22,071 nucleotides of DNA from JBBSBL01 sp038251325 (GTDB lineage: Bacteria; Actinomycetota; Thermoleophilia; Solirubrobacterales; Solirubrobacteraceae), in assembly GCA_038251325.1 (NCBI GenBank), contig JBBSBL010000042.1, positions 1 through 22,071 of the forward strand, read 5' to 3'. Below the pieces are notes generated by a model. That model saw only the letters and a list, made by a program, of their open reading frames with translations, did no database searches and was not told where the DNA came from. Below, piece after piece: positions 9,178 through 15,978 of this stretch; within the stretch, counting starts at the first letter, position 1, and every line of letters starts with the position of its first letter. A program made the position numbers and the translations under genes.

Positions 9178-9729
9178 GTGCGGACCTTCGCCGTGTCAGC
9201 GCTCGGCCCGGACCGCCCGGGGATCGTCGCGGCCATCACCGAGGTCGTCGCCGATCACGCCATGAACGTCGTCGACGCGCGCGGAGCGATCCTGCGCGGC
9301 CACTTCTCGGTGACCTTGCTCGCCACGGGAGGCGACCACGTCGACGCAGCCACCCTGCAGCGCGCCCTCGACGGCGTGCGCGAGCGCCTCGGCCTCGAGG
9401 CGGCGGTCGCTCGCGAGGTCCCCGCCCTGGACGACGCTGCCGCGCCCGAGACGACGCATGTCGCCACGGTGCGCAGCCACGAGCGGCCCGGCATCCTCCA
9501 CGCGGTCTCCACCGCGCTGGCGCGCCACGGCGTCACCGTCACCAATCTCGGCGCGGCGCGCGCGCCCGGCGACGAGGCGGTGATGGTCTTCGAGGTCTTC
9601 GTGCCCGACCCCGACGTCGCCGAGGAGATCCGCGAGCGGCTGGCCGGGATCGCCGACGACGCCGAGGCCGAGGTCGGCTGGGCGCCCCTCTCGCCGGGCC
9701 GCGCCGAGGCCATACACTCGGCGTCGTGA
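9178..9729 (+). CDS. Double ACT-domain regulatory protein (GcvR-like)
   Basis: Encodes 183 residues made of two ACT domains, about 3-75 (RTFAVSALGPDRPGIVAAIT) and 93-165 (THVATVRSHERPGILHAVST). Both carry the ligand-loop pattern PDRPGI/HERPGI found in ACT domains that bind amino acids, as in GcvR, the regulator of glycine cleavage. The open frame continues far upstream, but that part is the antisense shadow of the neighbouring genes; the real start is the GTG at 9178 because the ACT fold begins there and a TATGCT box ends 6 bases before it. The stop overlaps the next gene's GTG (GTGA, 4 bases). First gene of a three-gene operon. Likely a cytosolic amino-acid sensor with no catalytic domain. 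Confidence 0.88.
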   Translation: MRTFAVSALGPDRPGIVAAITEVVADHAMNVVDARGAILRGHFSVTLLATGGDHVDAATLQRALDGVRERLGLEAAVAREVPALDDAAAPETTHVATVRSHERPGILHAVSTALARHGVTVTNLGAARAPGDEAVMVFEVFVPDPDVAEEIRERLAGIADDAEAEVGWAPLSPGRAEAIHSAS

Positions 9730-10175
9730 CGATCCGCGAGGTCATGACCGGAAGCGTCGTCGTGGCGGCGCCGGACGCGACCGTCCGCGAGGTCGCCGAG
9801 CTCATGCGCGAGCGCAACGTCGGCAGCGTCGTGCTCGTGGACGAGGCGTCCTCGCCGGTCGGCCTGCTCACCGACCGCGACCTCGCCGTCGGCGTGCTGG
9901 CCGACGGCCGCGACCCCGGTGACCGCGCCGGCGACCACGCCTCCCATCCGGTGGTCACGATCGATCCCGCCGCGGAGCTCGAGGCGGCCGCCGAGCTCAT
10001 GGTCCGCCACGGCATCCGCCGGCTGCCGGTCCTCGACGGCACGCGGCTCACCGGCATCGTCACCCTCGACGACCTCGCCGTGCGCACGGGCGACCTGGAG
10101 CTCGCCGGTCACCTGACCACCCAGGTCACGCGCGCCAGCCTGCCGGAGTTCTACTTCCTCTCGCGCGGCGGTTGA
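9726..10175 (+). CDS. Paired CBS-domain protein
   Basis: Encodes 149 residues, essentially two CBS motifs (a Bateman module) with no other domain. CBS1 spans about 1-58 (TIREVMTG, VAELMRERNVGSVVLVD, GLLTDRDL) and CBS2 about 66-125 (HPVVTIDP, AAELMVRHGIRRLPVLDG, GIVTLDDL). Such modules bind adenosine nucleotides (AMP, ATP, SAM and similar) and report energy state to partner proteins. A short tail (LTTQVTRASLPEFYFLSRGG) follows. The GTG start overlaps the ACT gene by 4 bases, and its TGA overlaps the next ATG (TGATG), so all three proteins are made from one coupled message. Partner unknown; the adjacent ACT protein and reductase are the obvious candidates. Confidence 0.9.
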   Translation: MTIREVMTGSVVVAAPDATVREVAELMRERNVGSVVLVDEASSPVGLLTDRDLAVGVLADGRDPGDRAGDHASHPVVTIDPAAELEAAAELMVRHGIRRLPVLDGTRLTGIVTLDDLAVRTGDLELAGHLTTQVTRASLPEFYFLSRGG

Positions 10176-11290
10176 TGGCCGCCGGGCCGATCGCCGTCTA
10201 CGGCGCCTCGGGCTACACGGGCAAGCTCGTGCTGGCCGAGCTCGCGCGGCGCGGCGCCGAGGTCGTGATCAGCGGGCGCAACGCCGAGCGGCTCCACACC
10301 GCCGCCGAGACCGCCGGCCTGGGGGGCGCGACCATCCGCCCCGCGGCGCTCGACGACCGCTCGGCGCTGCGCCACGCGATCGGCGACTGCGCCGCGGTCA
10401 TCGCCTGCGCCGGCCCGTTCGCGCTCCACGGTGAGCCGGTCGTCCGGGCCGCGGTGGAGACCGGCACGCATTACGTCGACACGACCGGTGAGCAGACCTA
10501 CATGGAGCGCCTCTTCTCGGCGCTCGACGACCCGGCGCGGGCAGCCGAGGTCGCAGTGGTGCCGGCCATGGGCTTCGACTACCTGCCGGGCGACCTGCTC
10601 TGCGGCCTCGTGGCCCGCGGCCACGAGCCGCTCTCGGACCTCGTCCTCGCCTACGCGGTGCGCGGCTTCGGGGCCACGCGGGGCACGATGCTCTCGGCGC
10701 TGGAGATGATGCGCGGCGGCGACCTTGCCTACCGCGACGGTGACTGGGGACCGGCCGGGAACGGGCCGATGCGCGCGAGCTTCGCCTTCCCCGAGCCGAT
10801 CGGCCGCCAGGCGATGGCCAAGTACCCCTCGGGGGAGGTGCTCACCGTCCCGCGCCACGTCCGCACCCGCAACCTCACCTCGCTCATCACGGCGCGGACC
10901 TTCGCCTTGCATCCCGCGCTGGCGCCGAGCGTCCCGATGACGATGCCGGGGCTCGCGCTCGCCTTCCGCTCCCCCCTGCGCCTCGCGCTCTCGGCCGGCA
11001 TCGACCGCCTCCCGGAGGGACCCGGCGAGGAGGCCCGCCAGGCCGCGGCCTTCACGATCTGCGCGGTCGCCCACGGGGAGGACGGCTCGACCGGGCGCGG
11101 GCGCGTCGAGGGCACCGACGTCTACGGGCTCACCGCCGTCTGCGTCGCGCACGGCGCGCTGCTGCTCGCGGGCCGCGGCGAGGGCGGTCCCACCGGCGTC
11201 CTCGCCCCCTCGCAGGCCTACGACCCCGAGGCGTTCCTCGCCCACCTCGGCTCGCACGGCCTGAGTTGGGCGGTCGAGGCCGGGATCTAG
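10175..11290 (+). CDS. Saccharopine dehydrogenase-like NAD(P)-binding reductase
   Basis: Encodes 371 residues of the saccharopine dehydrogenase-like / trans-acting enoyl reductase family. The N-terminal Rossmann motif VYGASGYTGKLV gives G10-x-x-G13-x-x-G16; further family motifs are SGRNAERL, VIACAGPFALHGEPVVRAAVETGTHYVDTTGE in outline (about 88-118) and PAMGFDYLPGDL. Members reduce double bonds in lipids or polyketide-like substrates or are uncharacterised oxidoreductases, so the substrate is open. A TTG codon at 10172 is in frame, but the ATG at 10175 overlapping the CBS stop as TGATG is the more likely start. Third and last gene of the ACT-CBS operon. Soluble; no strong membrane segment, although residues about 250-275 are hydrophobic. 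Confidence 0.85.
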   Translation: MAAGPIAVYGASGYTGKLVLAELARRGAEVVISGRNAERLHTAAETAGLGGATIRPAALDDRSALRHAIGDCAAVIACAGPFALHGEPVVRAAVETGTHYVDTTGEQTYMERLFSALDDPARAAEVAVVPAMGFDYLPGDLLCGLVARGHEPLSDLVLAYAVRGFGATRGTMLSALEMMRGGDLAYRDGDWGPAGNGPMRASFAFPEPIGRQAMAKYPSGEVLTVPRHVRTRNLTSLITARTFALHPALAPSVPMTMPGLALAFRSPLRLALSAGIDRLPEGPGEEARQAAAFTICAVAHGEDGSTGRGRVEGTDVYGLTAVCVAHGALLLAGRGEGGPTGVLAPSQAYDPEAFLAHLGSHGLSWAVEAGI

Positions 11291-11301
11291 CAACCGCCTG
11301 A

Positions 11302-11332
11302 GCGCCGCGGCATCGGATCGGGCTAGCGGCGC
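11302..11332. terminator. Long-loop inverted repeat between convergent genes
   Basis: GCGCCGC and GCGGCGC, 7 bp, separated by 17 bases, between the reductase stop (11290) and reaching into the end of the convergent SnoaL-like gene. Long loop and no T-tract make it a weak bidirectional terminator candidate. Confidence 0.25.
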
Positions 11333-11721
11333 ATGCCCAGGGCCTCGAACGCGTCCCGCGGCCCGTGGAACCACTCGTAGCGCACGACCCTGCCCTCGCG
11401 CAGGGTCCACAGGGCCGACTCGCGTCCCTCGACCTCGATGCCGCTGGCGCGACCGCGGGCTTGGTAGTGGACGGCGACGGCGACGTGGTCTCCGGCCGCC
11501 TCCATGCCGTCCGGCTCCATCCGCCAGCTCTCCCATGCCTCGGAGACCTTGCTGACGGCGACCCCGAAGGCGTCGAGTCCGTCGCGCGTTCCGGGTTCCG
11601 TTGCTCCGGGCGGATTCACGTACTGGATCTTCGCGTCCATCAACTCGGGTGGCCCGGGCAACTCGTCGCGCGCCCAGGCCGCGTAGAAGCGACGGACCAC
11701 GGCCATGTTCTCCTGGGACAT
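11323..11721 (-). CDS. SnoaL-like / NTF2-fold protein (second copy)
   Basis: Encodes 132 residues, typical for a stand-alone SnoaL-like protein: MSQENMAVVRRFYAAWARDEL (first helix, shown in outline), a LDAFGVAVSKVSEAWESWRME helix region, then strands GDHVAVAVHYQARGRASGIEV and REGRVVRYEWFHGPRDAFEAL. The open frame extends 114 codons further upstream but only the ATG at 11721 begins the recognisable fold; the extension is the shadow of the alpha/beta hydrolase gene. A weak GATACT box lies 8 bases before this ATG. Reaction unknown; the family holds isomerases, cyclases and many orphan proteins. Downstream of the alpha/beta hydrolase gene on the same strand, with 43 bases between them. Confidence 0.82.
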   Translation of the reverse strand: MSQENMAVVRRFYAAWARDELPGPPELMDAKIQYVNPPGATEPGTRDGLDAFGVAVSKVSEAWESWRMEPDGMEAAGDHVAVAVHYQARGRASGIEVEGRESALWTLREGRVVRYEWFHGPRDAFEALGMRR

Positions 11722-11729
11722 CGCCGCCC

Positions 11730-11735
11730 AGTATC
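11730..11735 (-). promoter_or_regulatory. Weak -10-like box before SnoaL-like gene
   Basis: GATACT on the minus strand, 8 bases before the ATG at 11721. First base departs from TANNNT; candidate only. Confidence 0.3.
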
Positions 11736-11764
11736 CATCAGCGCGACCCGATCGCCACGCGGGT

Positions 11765-12502
11765 TCACGCGTCCGCGAGCATCGCGCGCAGGGCGGGCAC
11801 CGGATCGGCGCCCGCCACGCGCCGTGCGCCGGGCACGAGGCGGGCCAGCGCGTCGGCCCCGGCCAGGATCTCCGGGGAGGCGCGCTCGCCGTCGAGCACG
11901 GTGATCGGCGCCGCGATCCCGCGCAGCTCGCGCGGGGTGACCGGCCATGTGGCGAGGCCGCCCCAGTCGGCGAAGAACGATCCGGGCACGGCCGCGGCGC
12001 GCTCGGCCCGGGCGGGCTCGACCCCGTCCCCGAGCCACGCCGTGACCGCGTGAGCCCGCCCACCGGACTCCAGCGCGGCCGAGAGCAGCTCGCGCTCGGC
12101 GGCGAGCGCCTGACTGCCGCCGGCGACGATCCAGAGCAGCGGGGGCCCGACGAGCACCGCTCCGCGGACCGCGTCGGGATGCCGGACGAGCAGATCGAGG
12201 CAGACGAGCGCGCCGAAGTCCGCCCCGCAGAGCACCGCGGCGCCGACGTCGAGCGCGGAGAGCAGCGCCGCCGCGTCCTCGGCCTGCTCCTGCACCGTGG
12301 TCCGCTCGTAGGGCACCGGCGCCGAGGAGCCGCCGTAGCCGCGGCGGTCGTAGGCGATCACGCGCGCCCGGCCGGCGAGCTCCTCGCGCACCGGCGCCCA
12401 CGTCGTGGCGTCGGCCGCCATCCCGTGGACGAGCAGGACCGGCGGGCCGTCGCCCTGCTCCGCGACGGCGAGCTCCACCCCGAGACCCGCGACGAGCGTC
12501 AT
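11765..12502 (-). CDS. Alpha/beta hydrolase-fold protein with altered catalytic residues
   Basis: Encodes 245 residues with a typical alpha/beta hydrolase front: oxyanion segment VLLVHGMAAD (22-31), YDRRGYGGSS (51-60) and a nucleophile elbow CGADFG (92-97). The residue at the nucleophile position is Asp95, as in haloalkane dehalogenases and epoxide hydrolases, not Ser. The usual acid position in the GERDSP-like turn is Ala208 (DGERASP), and the terminal GH motif reads GAD with Ala232 in place of His. The cap region (about 125-190) is shorter than usual. It may be a non-catalytic relative or use other residues. The ATG at 12502 follows a TACGCT box by 8 bases. Annotation as an ordinary esterase would be unsafe. 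Confidence 0.85.
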   Translation of the reverse strand: MTLVAGLGVELAVAEQGDGPPVLLVHGMAADATTWAPVREELAGRARVIAYDRRGYGGSSAPVPYERTTVQEQAEDAAALLSALDVGAAVLCGADFGALVCLDLLVRHPDAVRGAVLVGPPLLWIVAGGSQALAAERELLSAALESGGRAHAVTAWLGDGVEPARAERAAAVPGSFFADWGGLATWPVTPRELRGIAAPITVLDGERASPEILAGADALARLVPGARRVAGADPVPALRAMLADA

Positions 12503-12510
12503 CGCGCGTC

Positions 12511-12516
12511 AGCGTA
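12511..12516 (-). promoter_or_regulatory. -10-like box (TACGCT) for alpha/beta hydrolase gene
   Basis: Minus-strand TACGCT ending 8 bases before the ATG at 12502, with no Shine-Dalgarno between; fits leaderless initiation. Confidence 0.5.
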
Positions 12517-12551
12517 GCCGCGCGTCCTGAGGTCGCCTTGAGGCGGGCGGC

Positions 12552-12557
12552 TACGAT
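12552..12557 (+). promoter_or_regulatory. -10-like box (TACGAT) for 90-residue protein gene
   Basis: TACGAT ends 6 bases before the ATG at 12564 and the intervening GGCCCC is no ribosome site; fits leaderless initiation. Confidence 0.6.
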
Positions 12558-12563
12558 GGCCCC

Positions 12564-12836
12564 ATGGAAGGCTCAGGCTTCGGAGACCTCTTCGGCAACC
12601 CCGACGAGCTGCAGCGCCGCATGGCGGAGTTCGCCGAGCAGATGCAGGGCGCACAGAAGCTCGCGTGGGCCGACAACGCGATCAAGCTCGCGGTCGATCT
12701 CACCGTCGCGGCGATCAACCGCGTGAACATCCAGGGCACGACCGCCGAGCAGGCCGAGCAGATCCGCTCGGTGATGGCCGTCGTGTTCCCGGAGGCGGTG
12801 ACCCTGGTGCGCGAGGCGCGTCAGGGCCTCCAGTAG
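12564..12836 (+). CDS. Small hypothetical protein, helical
   Basis: Encodes 90 residues that I do not recognise. The sequence is almost entirely helix-forming: FGDLFGNPDELQRRMAEF, EQMQGAQKLAWADNAIKLAV, LTVAAINRVNI and an acidic AEQAEQIRSVMAVVFPEAV. No signal peptide, no cysteine, no metal motif; net acidic. Coding character is supported by codon-position GC and a good -10 box with leaderless spacing. It stands alone, divergent from the alpha/beta hydrolase gene and convergent with the flippase-like gene 21 bases further on. A helical-bundle or small adaptor protein is possible, but no function is assigned. Confidence 0.7.
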   Translation: MEGSGFGDLFGNPDELQRRMAEFAEQMQGAQKLAWADNAIKLAVDLTVAAINRVNIQGTTAEQAEQIRSVMAVVFPEAVTLVREARQGLQ

Positions 12837-12857
12837 TCGCGGCGCCGCCCTCTCCTG

Positions 12858-13880
12858 CTACCCGACGGGCGCCCCGGCCTCCTCGCGTTCGGCGGCCTGT
12901 CGCGCCTGCTCGGCCGCCTCGCGGTCGGCCTTCCCCATCACCCGCACCTCCCGGAAGGAGCGGAAGCCGAAGACCCCGACCAGCGCCCCGAAGCCCAGGG
13001 CGAAGGAGAAGGCGCCGATCGCGATCTGCTGGCCGACGCTGAAGGCCGCCACGGTGGCCGTGGCGGCGCTGCCCTGGAACACCTTGACGAGCAGCGCCTG
13101 CTGGACCCCGGCGCCGCCGGGAGTGAACGGCACGACTGCCGCCACCCCGTTGCAGCCGAGGACGAGCAGCACATTGCGCACCGACCCGCCGACGTTGAAG
13201 GCTTCGAGCAGGAACCAGAACGCGGCGCAGCGCCAGAGCCAGGCGCCGAACTGGACGAGCCAGACGTCGCGCAGGTAACGGCGGCGGTCGAAGAGGATCG
13301 TCACGCCCTGGCGCATGCGCGCCCAGAACGCCTTGACCCGCACCGAGAGGAAGGCGAAGAGGACGAGGACGAGCACGCCGAGCGCCGTGAGCAGGAAGAG
13401 GGTGAACTGGGGGTGGGACGCGAGGTAGGAGAGGTCGAACGCGCCGAGCGCGGAGAAGTCGGGCGGCTTGGGGAAGACGCCCTGCGTGAACGCGTAGGCG
13501 AGCACCGGAATCCCGATCGTCAGGTCGAAGACCGCCTCGACGAGGAAGCTCGAGGCCACCGCCGGGTAGCTCGAGTAGGGCACGGAGGAGCGGACGAGGA
13601 AGAGCTTTACGACGTCCCCGCCGCGCGCCGGCACGACGTTGTTGAAGCCGTAGGCCGCGACGTAGGCCCCCCAGATCCGCCGGAAGGCGATCGGCTCGGC
13701 CGGATAGGCCGCGCGCAGGACGTTGAAGTACGCCCGGGCGCGCACCGTCATGTAGACCCCGAAGCACGCGAGGCCGAGCACGAGCGGCACCGCGCTCACG
13801 TCGGCGAGGTTGGTGAAGAAGTCCCCCACCGAGCTCAGGAACCCGGTGGCGATGGGGGCGGACGGCACGGCCACGGCCAT
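12858..13880 (-). CDS. Flippase-like membrane protein (UPF0104/LPG synthase TM-domain family)
   Basis: Encodes about 340 residues with seven or eight hydrophobic stretches, matching the family of the transmembrane part of lysylphosphatidylglycerol synthase (COG0392). Diagnostic segments are AYGFNNVVPARGGDVVKLFLVR in outline (about 75-96) and the late VPFTPGGAGVQQALLVK motif (about 258-274). Members lack the aminoacyl-transfer domain and are thought to move lipids or lipid-linked molecules across the membrane. The C-terminal tail (EQARQAAEREEAGAPVG) is charged and cytosolic. The frame is open further upstream, but that is the shadow of the methyltransferase gene. ATG at 13880 is the first plausible start; a GTG two codons later (13874) sits exactly 7 bases after a TACCCT box and may be the real one. 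Confidence 0.88.
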   Translation of the reverse strand: MAVAVPSAPIATGFLSSVGDFFTNLADVSAVPLVLGLACFGVYMTVRARAYFNVLRAAYPAEPIAFRRIWGAYVAAYGFNNVVPARGGDVVKLFLVRSSVPYSSYPAVASSFLVEAVFDLTIGIPVLAYAFTQGVFPKPPDFSALGAFDLSYLASHPQFTLFLLTALGVLVLVLFAFLSVRVKAFWARMRQGVTILFDRRRYLRDVWLVQFGAWLWRCAAFWFLLEAFNVGGSVRNVLLVLGCNGVAAVVPFTPGGAGVQQALLVKVFQGSAATATVAAFSVGQQIAIGAFSFALGFGALVGVFGFRSFREVRVMGKADREAAEQARQAAEREEAGAPVG

Positions 13881-13881
13881 G

Positions 13882-13887
13882 AGGGTA
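13882..13887 (-). promoter_or_regulatory. -10-like box (TACCCT) for flippase-like gene
   Basis: Minus-strand TACCCT is one base from the ATG at 13880 but 7 bases from the in-frame GTG at 13874, which would suit a leaderless start. It shares its TA with the plus-strand box at 13886-13891. Confidence 0.4.
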
Positions 13888-13891
13888 CGCT
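13886..13891 (+). promoter_or_regulatory. -10-like box (TACGCT) for methyltransferase gene
   Basis: TACGCT ends 7 bases before the GTG at 13899; no ribosome site fits between. The two divergent starts are only 18 bases apart, so a leadered transcript would have to begin inside the opposite gene. Confidence 0.55.
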
Positions 13892-13898
13892 GGCCTCC

Positions 13899-14543
13899 GT
13901 GCCCGGGCGGCTGCATGAGGCGACGTGGGGTCGGCTCGTCGCCGGGGCCTACGACCGCTGCCTGGCCGGGACGGAGGACGCCGGGCTGCGCGAGCGCCGC
14001 GCCGATCTCCTGGCCGGCGCGCGCGGCGACGTGCTCGAGCTCGGCGCCGGGACGGGGGCGAACCTGCGGCACTACCCGGGCGCCGTGCGGCGACTCGTCC
14101 TCACCGAGCCGAGCCCGCACATGGCGGCGCGACTCGCGCCGAAGGTCGCGGCAACGCGGCCCACGGCCGAGGTCGTCGCGGCGGGCGCCGAGGCGCTGCC
14201 CGTCGCGGATGACAGCTTCGACACCGTGGTCTCGACCCTCGTCCTGTGCACCGTCGACGATCCCGAGCAGGCGGTCACCGAGATCGGCCGGGTGCTGCGA
14301 CCGGGCGGGCGCCTGCTGTTCCTCGAGCACGTCCGGGCGGAGGATCCGGGGCTGGCGCGGTGGCAGGATCGCCTGGAGACCCCGTGGCGCCTGTTCGGCG
14401 CGGGGTGCCACTGCAACCGGGACACGGTCGCCACGATCGCGCGGTCGGGGCTGACCCTCGAGGCGGATGTGATCCGCACGCGCCTTCCGAAGGCCCCGCC
14501 GCTCGTGCGTCCGCTCGTCGCGGGCACCGCGCGCGCCGCCTGA
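13899..14543 (+). CDS. Class I SAM-dependent methyltransferase (Methyltransf_11 type)
   Basis: Encodes 214 residues. Motif I is VLELGAGTG (45-53), the acidic ribose-binding residue is Glu70 in LTEPSPHM, motif II-like DDSFDTVVSTLVLC lies at 104-117, and the post-II motif is RVLRPGGRLLFLEHV (131-145). The late GAGCHCNRDT (168-176) is typical of the UbiE/METTL7-like small-molecule or lipid methyltransferases; CHC may be a structural or metal-touching site. Substrate unknown. The GTG at 13899 was chosen because homology begins with RLHEATWGRLVAGAYD and a TACGCT box precedes it; the open frame further upstream is antisense to the flippase-like gene. Followed after 57 bases by the channel gene, which has its own box. 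Confidence 0.88.
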   Translation: MPGRLHEATWGRLVAGAYDRCLAGTEDAGLRERRADLLAGARGDVLELGAGTGANLRHYPGAVRRLVLTEPSPHMAARLAPKVAATRPTAEVVAAGAEALPVADDSFDTVVSTLVLCTVDDPEQAVTEIGRVLRPGGRLLFLEHVRAEDPGLARWQDRLETPWRLFGAGCHCNRDTVATIARSGLTLEADVIRTRLPKAPPLVRPLVAGTARAA

Positions 14544-14586
14544 GCCGGGCCGCCGTCCCGCCGCTCGACCTGACCGGGCGCGGCGT

Positions 14587-14592
14587 TAGCCT
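14587..14592 (+). promoter_or_regulatory. -10-like box (TAGCCT) for channel gene
   Basis: TAGCCT ends 8 bases before the GTG at 14601, without a ribosome site between; fits leaderless initiation. Confidence 0.5.
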
Positions 14593-14600
14593 CGCGGTTC

Positions 14601-15383
14601 GTGGCCGCGCCGCCAGACGACCAGTCGACCCCGGAGGAGGAGCACGGGTTCGTCGCTGAGGTCGAGGAGGTCGCGCGTGAGGCCGAGGTCCTCGCCGAGC
14701 GGGCCCGCAGCCAGGCGACCTACGCGCTCGTCCTCATCCTCGTCTTCATCGGCGTGGTCTTCGACCTCGCCGCCCCCGACGCGCCGTGGGCCCGAGGCGT
14801 GGCCGTCGTCATCAGCGGCTCGACGCTCCTGCTCACGCTCTGGGTCGCGCGCGTTCGGCCGCGGCAGTTCCGGATCGTGGCGGGCATCGTTGCGATCGCG
14901 GTCCTCGGGTCGACGGTCGGGCTCGTCGTGGGCGGCGACTTCGCCACCGACGCCGTGCGCATCGTCCAGGCCGCGCTCGTGGCCGCGGCCCCCGTCGCGA
15001 TCCTGCGCGACCTCGTCCGCTACCCCGAGATCACGCTGCGCACGGTGTTCGGCGTTCTCGCCGTCTACCTCCTGCTCGGCTCGTTCTTCGCCGCGCTCTA
15101 CAGCATCCTCGCCTCGATGGAGTCCGGCCCGTTCTTCGCGCAGGGCACCGACGGGAGCCTGGCCGACCGGCTCTACTTCAGCTACGTGACGATCACCACG
15201 GTGGGCTACGGCGACTTCACCGCGGCGACCCGGGTCGGGCGCTCGCTGGCGGTGGCGGAGGCCCTGATCGGCCAGCTCTACCTCGTGACGCTGGTCTCGC
15301 TGATCGTCGGCAACCTCGGGCGGGCCCGGCGGGGACGGGAGGCGCCAGCCCCGGCCGATCCGGCCGCATCGCCGGGCGACTGA
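14601..15383 (+). CDS. Potassium-channel-like membrane protein
   Basis: Encodes 260 residues. The selectivity filter TTVGYGD (199-205) is perfect, preceded by the pore helix (ADRLYFSYVTI) and followed by the inner helix (SLAVAEALIGQLYLVTLVSLIVGN, in outline 215-238). Upstream are hydrophobic segments at about 41-57, 66-82, 92-112, 120-137 and 147-170, so the layout is like a six-helix channel, but no arginine-ladder voltage sensor is visible. The N-terminus (17-37) is acidic and could form a coiled coil (EVEEVAREAEVLAERARSQ). The C-terminal tail is short, with no RCK domain, so gating must come from elsewhere. GTG start follows a TAGCCT box. Probably moves K+ across the cytoplasmic membrane. 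Confidence 0.88.
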   Translation: MAAPPDDQSTPEEEHGFVAEVEEVAREAEVLAERARSQATYALVLILVFIGVVFDLAAPDAPWARGVAVVISGSTLLLTLWVARVRPRQFRIVAGIVAIAVLGSTVGLVVGGDFATDAVRIVQAALVAAAPVAILRDLVRYPEITLRTVFGVLAVYLLLGSFFAALYSILASMESGPFFAQGTDGSLADRLYFSYVTITTVGYGDFTAATRVGRSLAVAEALIGQLYLVTLVSLIVGNLGRARRGREAPAPADPAASPGD

Positions 15384-15436
15384 TCGCGACCCCTGGCGTT
15401 CCGGGTTCCGTAATGGCGCGGGCGCCGGGCGGGACC

Positions 15437-15442
15437 TACGGT
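15437..15442 (+). promoter_or_regulatory. -10-like box (TACGGT) for secreted protein gene
   Basis: TACGGT ends 6 bases before the ATG at 15449; no ribosome site between. Fits leaderless initiation. Confidence 0.6.
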
Positions 15443-15448
15443 GGTCCC

Positions 15449-15958
15449 ATGTCCTCGCGCCTCGCAATCCCGCTCGCCACGGCCGCGCTGCTCCTCGCCC
15501 TGCCGGTGACCGAGGCGATGGCGTCGGGATCCATCGCGGCCCACGCCGTGGCGATCACCGACTCGGCCACAACGGCGCCCGCGCATGCGGCCGTGGCGCG
15601 CCCCGCCACCGTCACGATCCGCTCCACCAGCTTCGGGCGCATCCTCACCGATGGCCGCGGCTTCGCGCTCTACCTCTTCACCCGCGACGGCCGGGGTCCG
15701 AGCCGCTGCTATCGCGCGTGCGCCCGGGTCTGGCCTCCGCTGCTCACGCGCGGGCCGCCGACGGCCGCCGGGGACGCCCGGTCCGGCCTGCTCGGGACCA
15801 CCCGCCGCGCCGGCGGTCGGCGTCAGGTGACCTACCGCGGTCAGCCGCTCTACCACTTCGTCGGCGACGCGAGCCCACGGCAGGTGCTGTGCCAGGGCGC
15901 GCCCGAGTTCGGCGGCGTGTGGTGGGTCGTCTCTCCCCGCGGGTACGCGATCCACTAG
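15449..15958 (+). CDS. Secreted COG4315-like protein with Yx(F/W/Y)xxD motifs
   Basis: Encodes 169 residues. Signal peptide (MSSRLAIPLATAALLLALPV, cleavage near AMA at about 25), then an Ala/Thr-rich linker and a domain with the hallmark pattern of the predicted lipoprotein family COG4315: GRILTDGRGFALYLFTRD, CYRACARVWPPL, and a second half YRGQPLYHFVGD with LCQG and GGVWWVVSP. Two Yx[FWY]xxD motifs (YLFTRD and YHFVGD) are present. There is no lipobox cysteine, so it is probably free or wall-associated and not a lipoprotein. Function of the family is unknown. The open frame upstream of 15449 is out of frame with the channel gene and not real; ATG is supported by the TACGGT box. Convergent with bcp. 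Confidence 0.82.
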   Translation: MSSRLAIPLATAALLLALPVTEAMASGSIAAHAVAITDSATTAPAHAAVARPATVTIRSTSFGRILTDGRGFALYLFTRDGRGPSRCYRACARVWPPLLTRGPPTAAGDARSGLLGTTRRAGGRRQVTYRGQPLYHFVGDASPRQVLCQGAPEFGGVWWVVSPRGYAIH

Positions 15959-15978
15959 GGCTGCCCTTCCTGCCCTAG
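15955..15978. terminator. Bidirectional hairpin containing both stop codons
   Basis: CTAGGGC and GCCCTAG, 7-bp perfect stem with a 10-base loop (TGCCCTTCCT). The TAG at 15956-15958 ends the plus-strand secreted protein and the TAG read from 15977-15975 ends bcp, so each arm carries one stop codon. Likely shared terminator for the convergent genes. Confidence 0.45.

Noticed and set aside
11640..12401. Minus-strand 250-codon frame over the alpha/beta hydrolase and SnoaL-like genes
   Set aside because: Overlaps both real genes in another frame and is Arg/Ala/Gly-rich without a fold.
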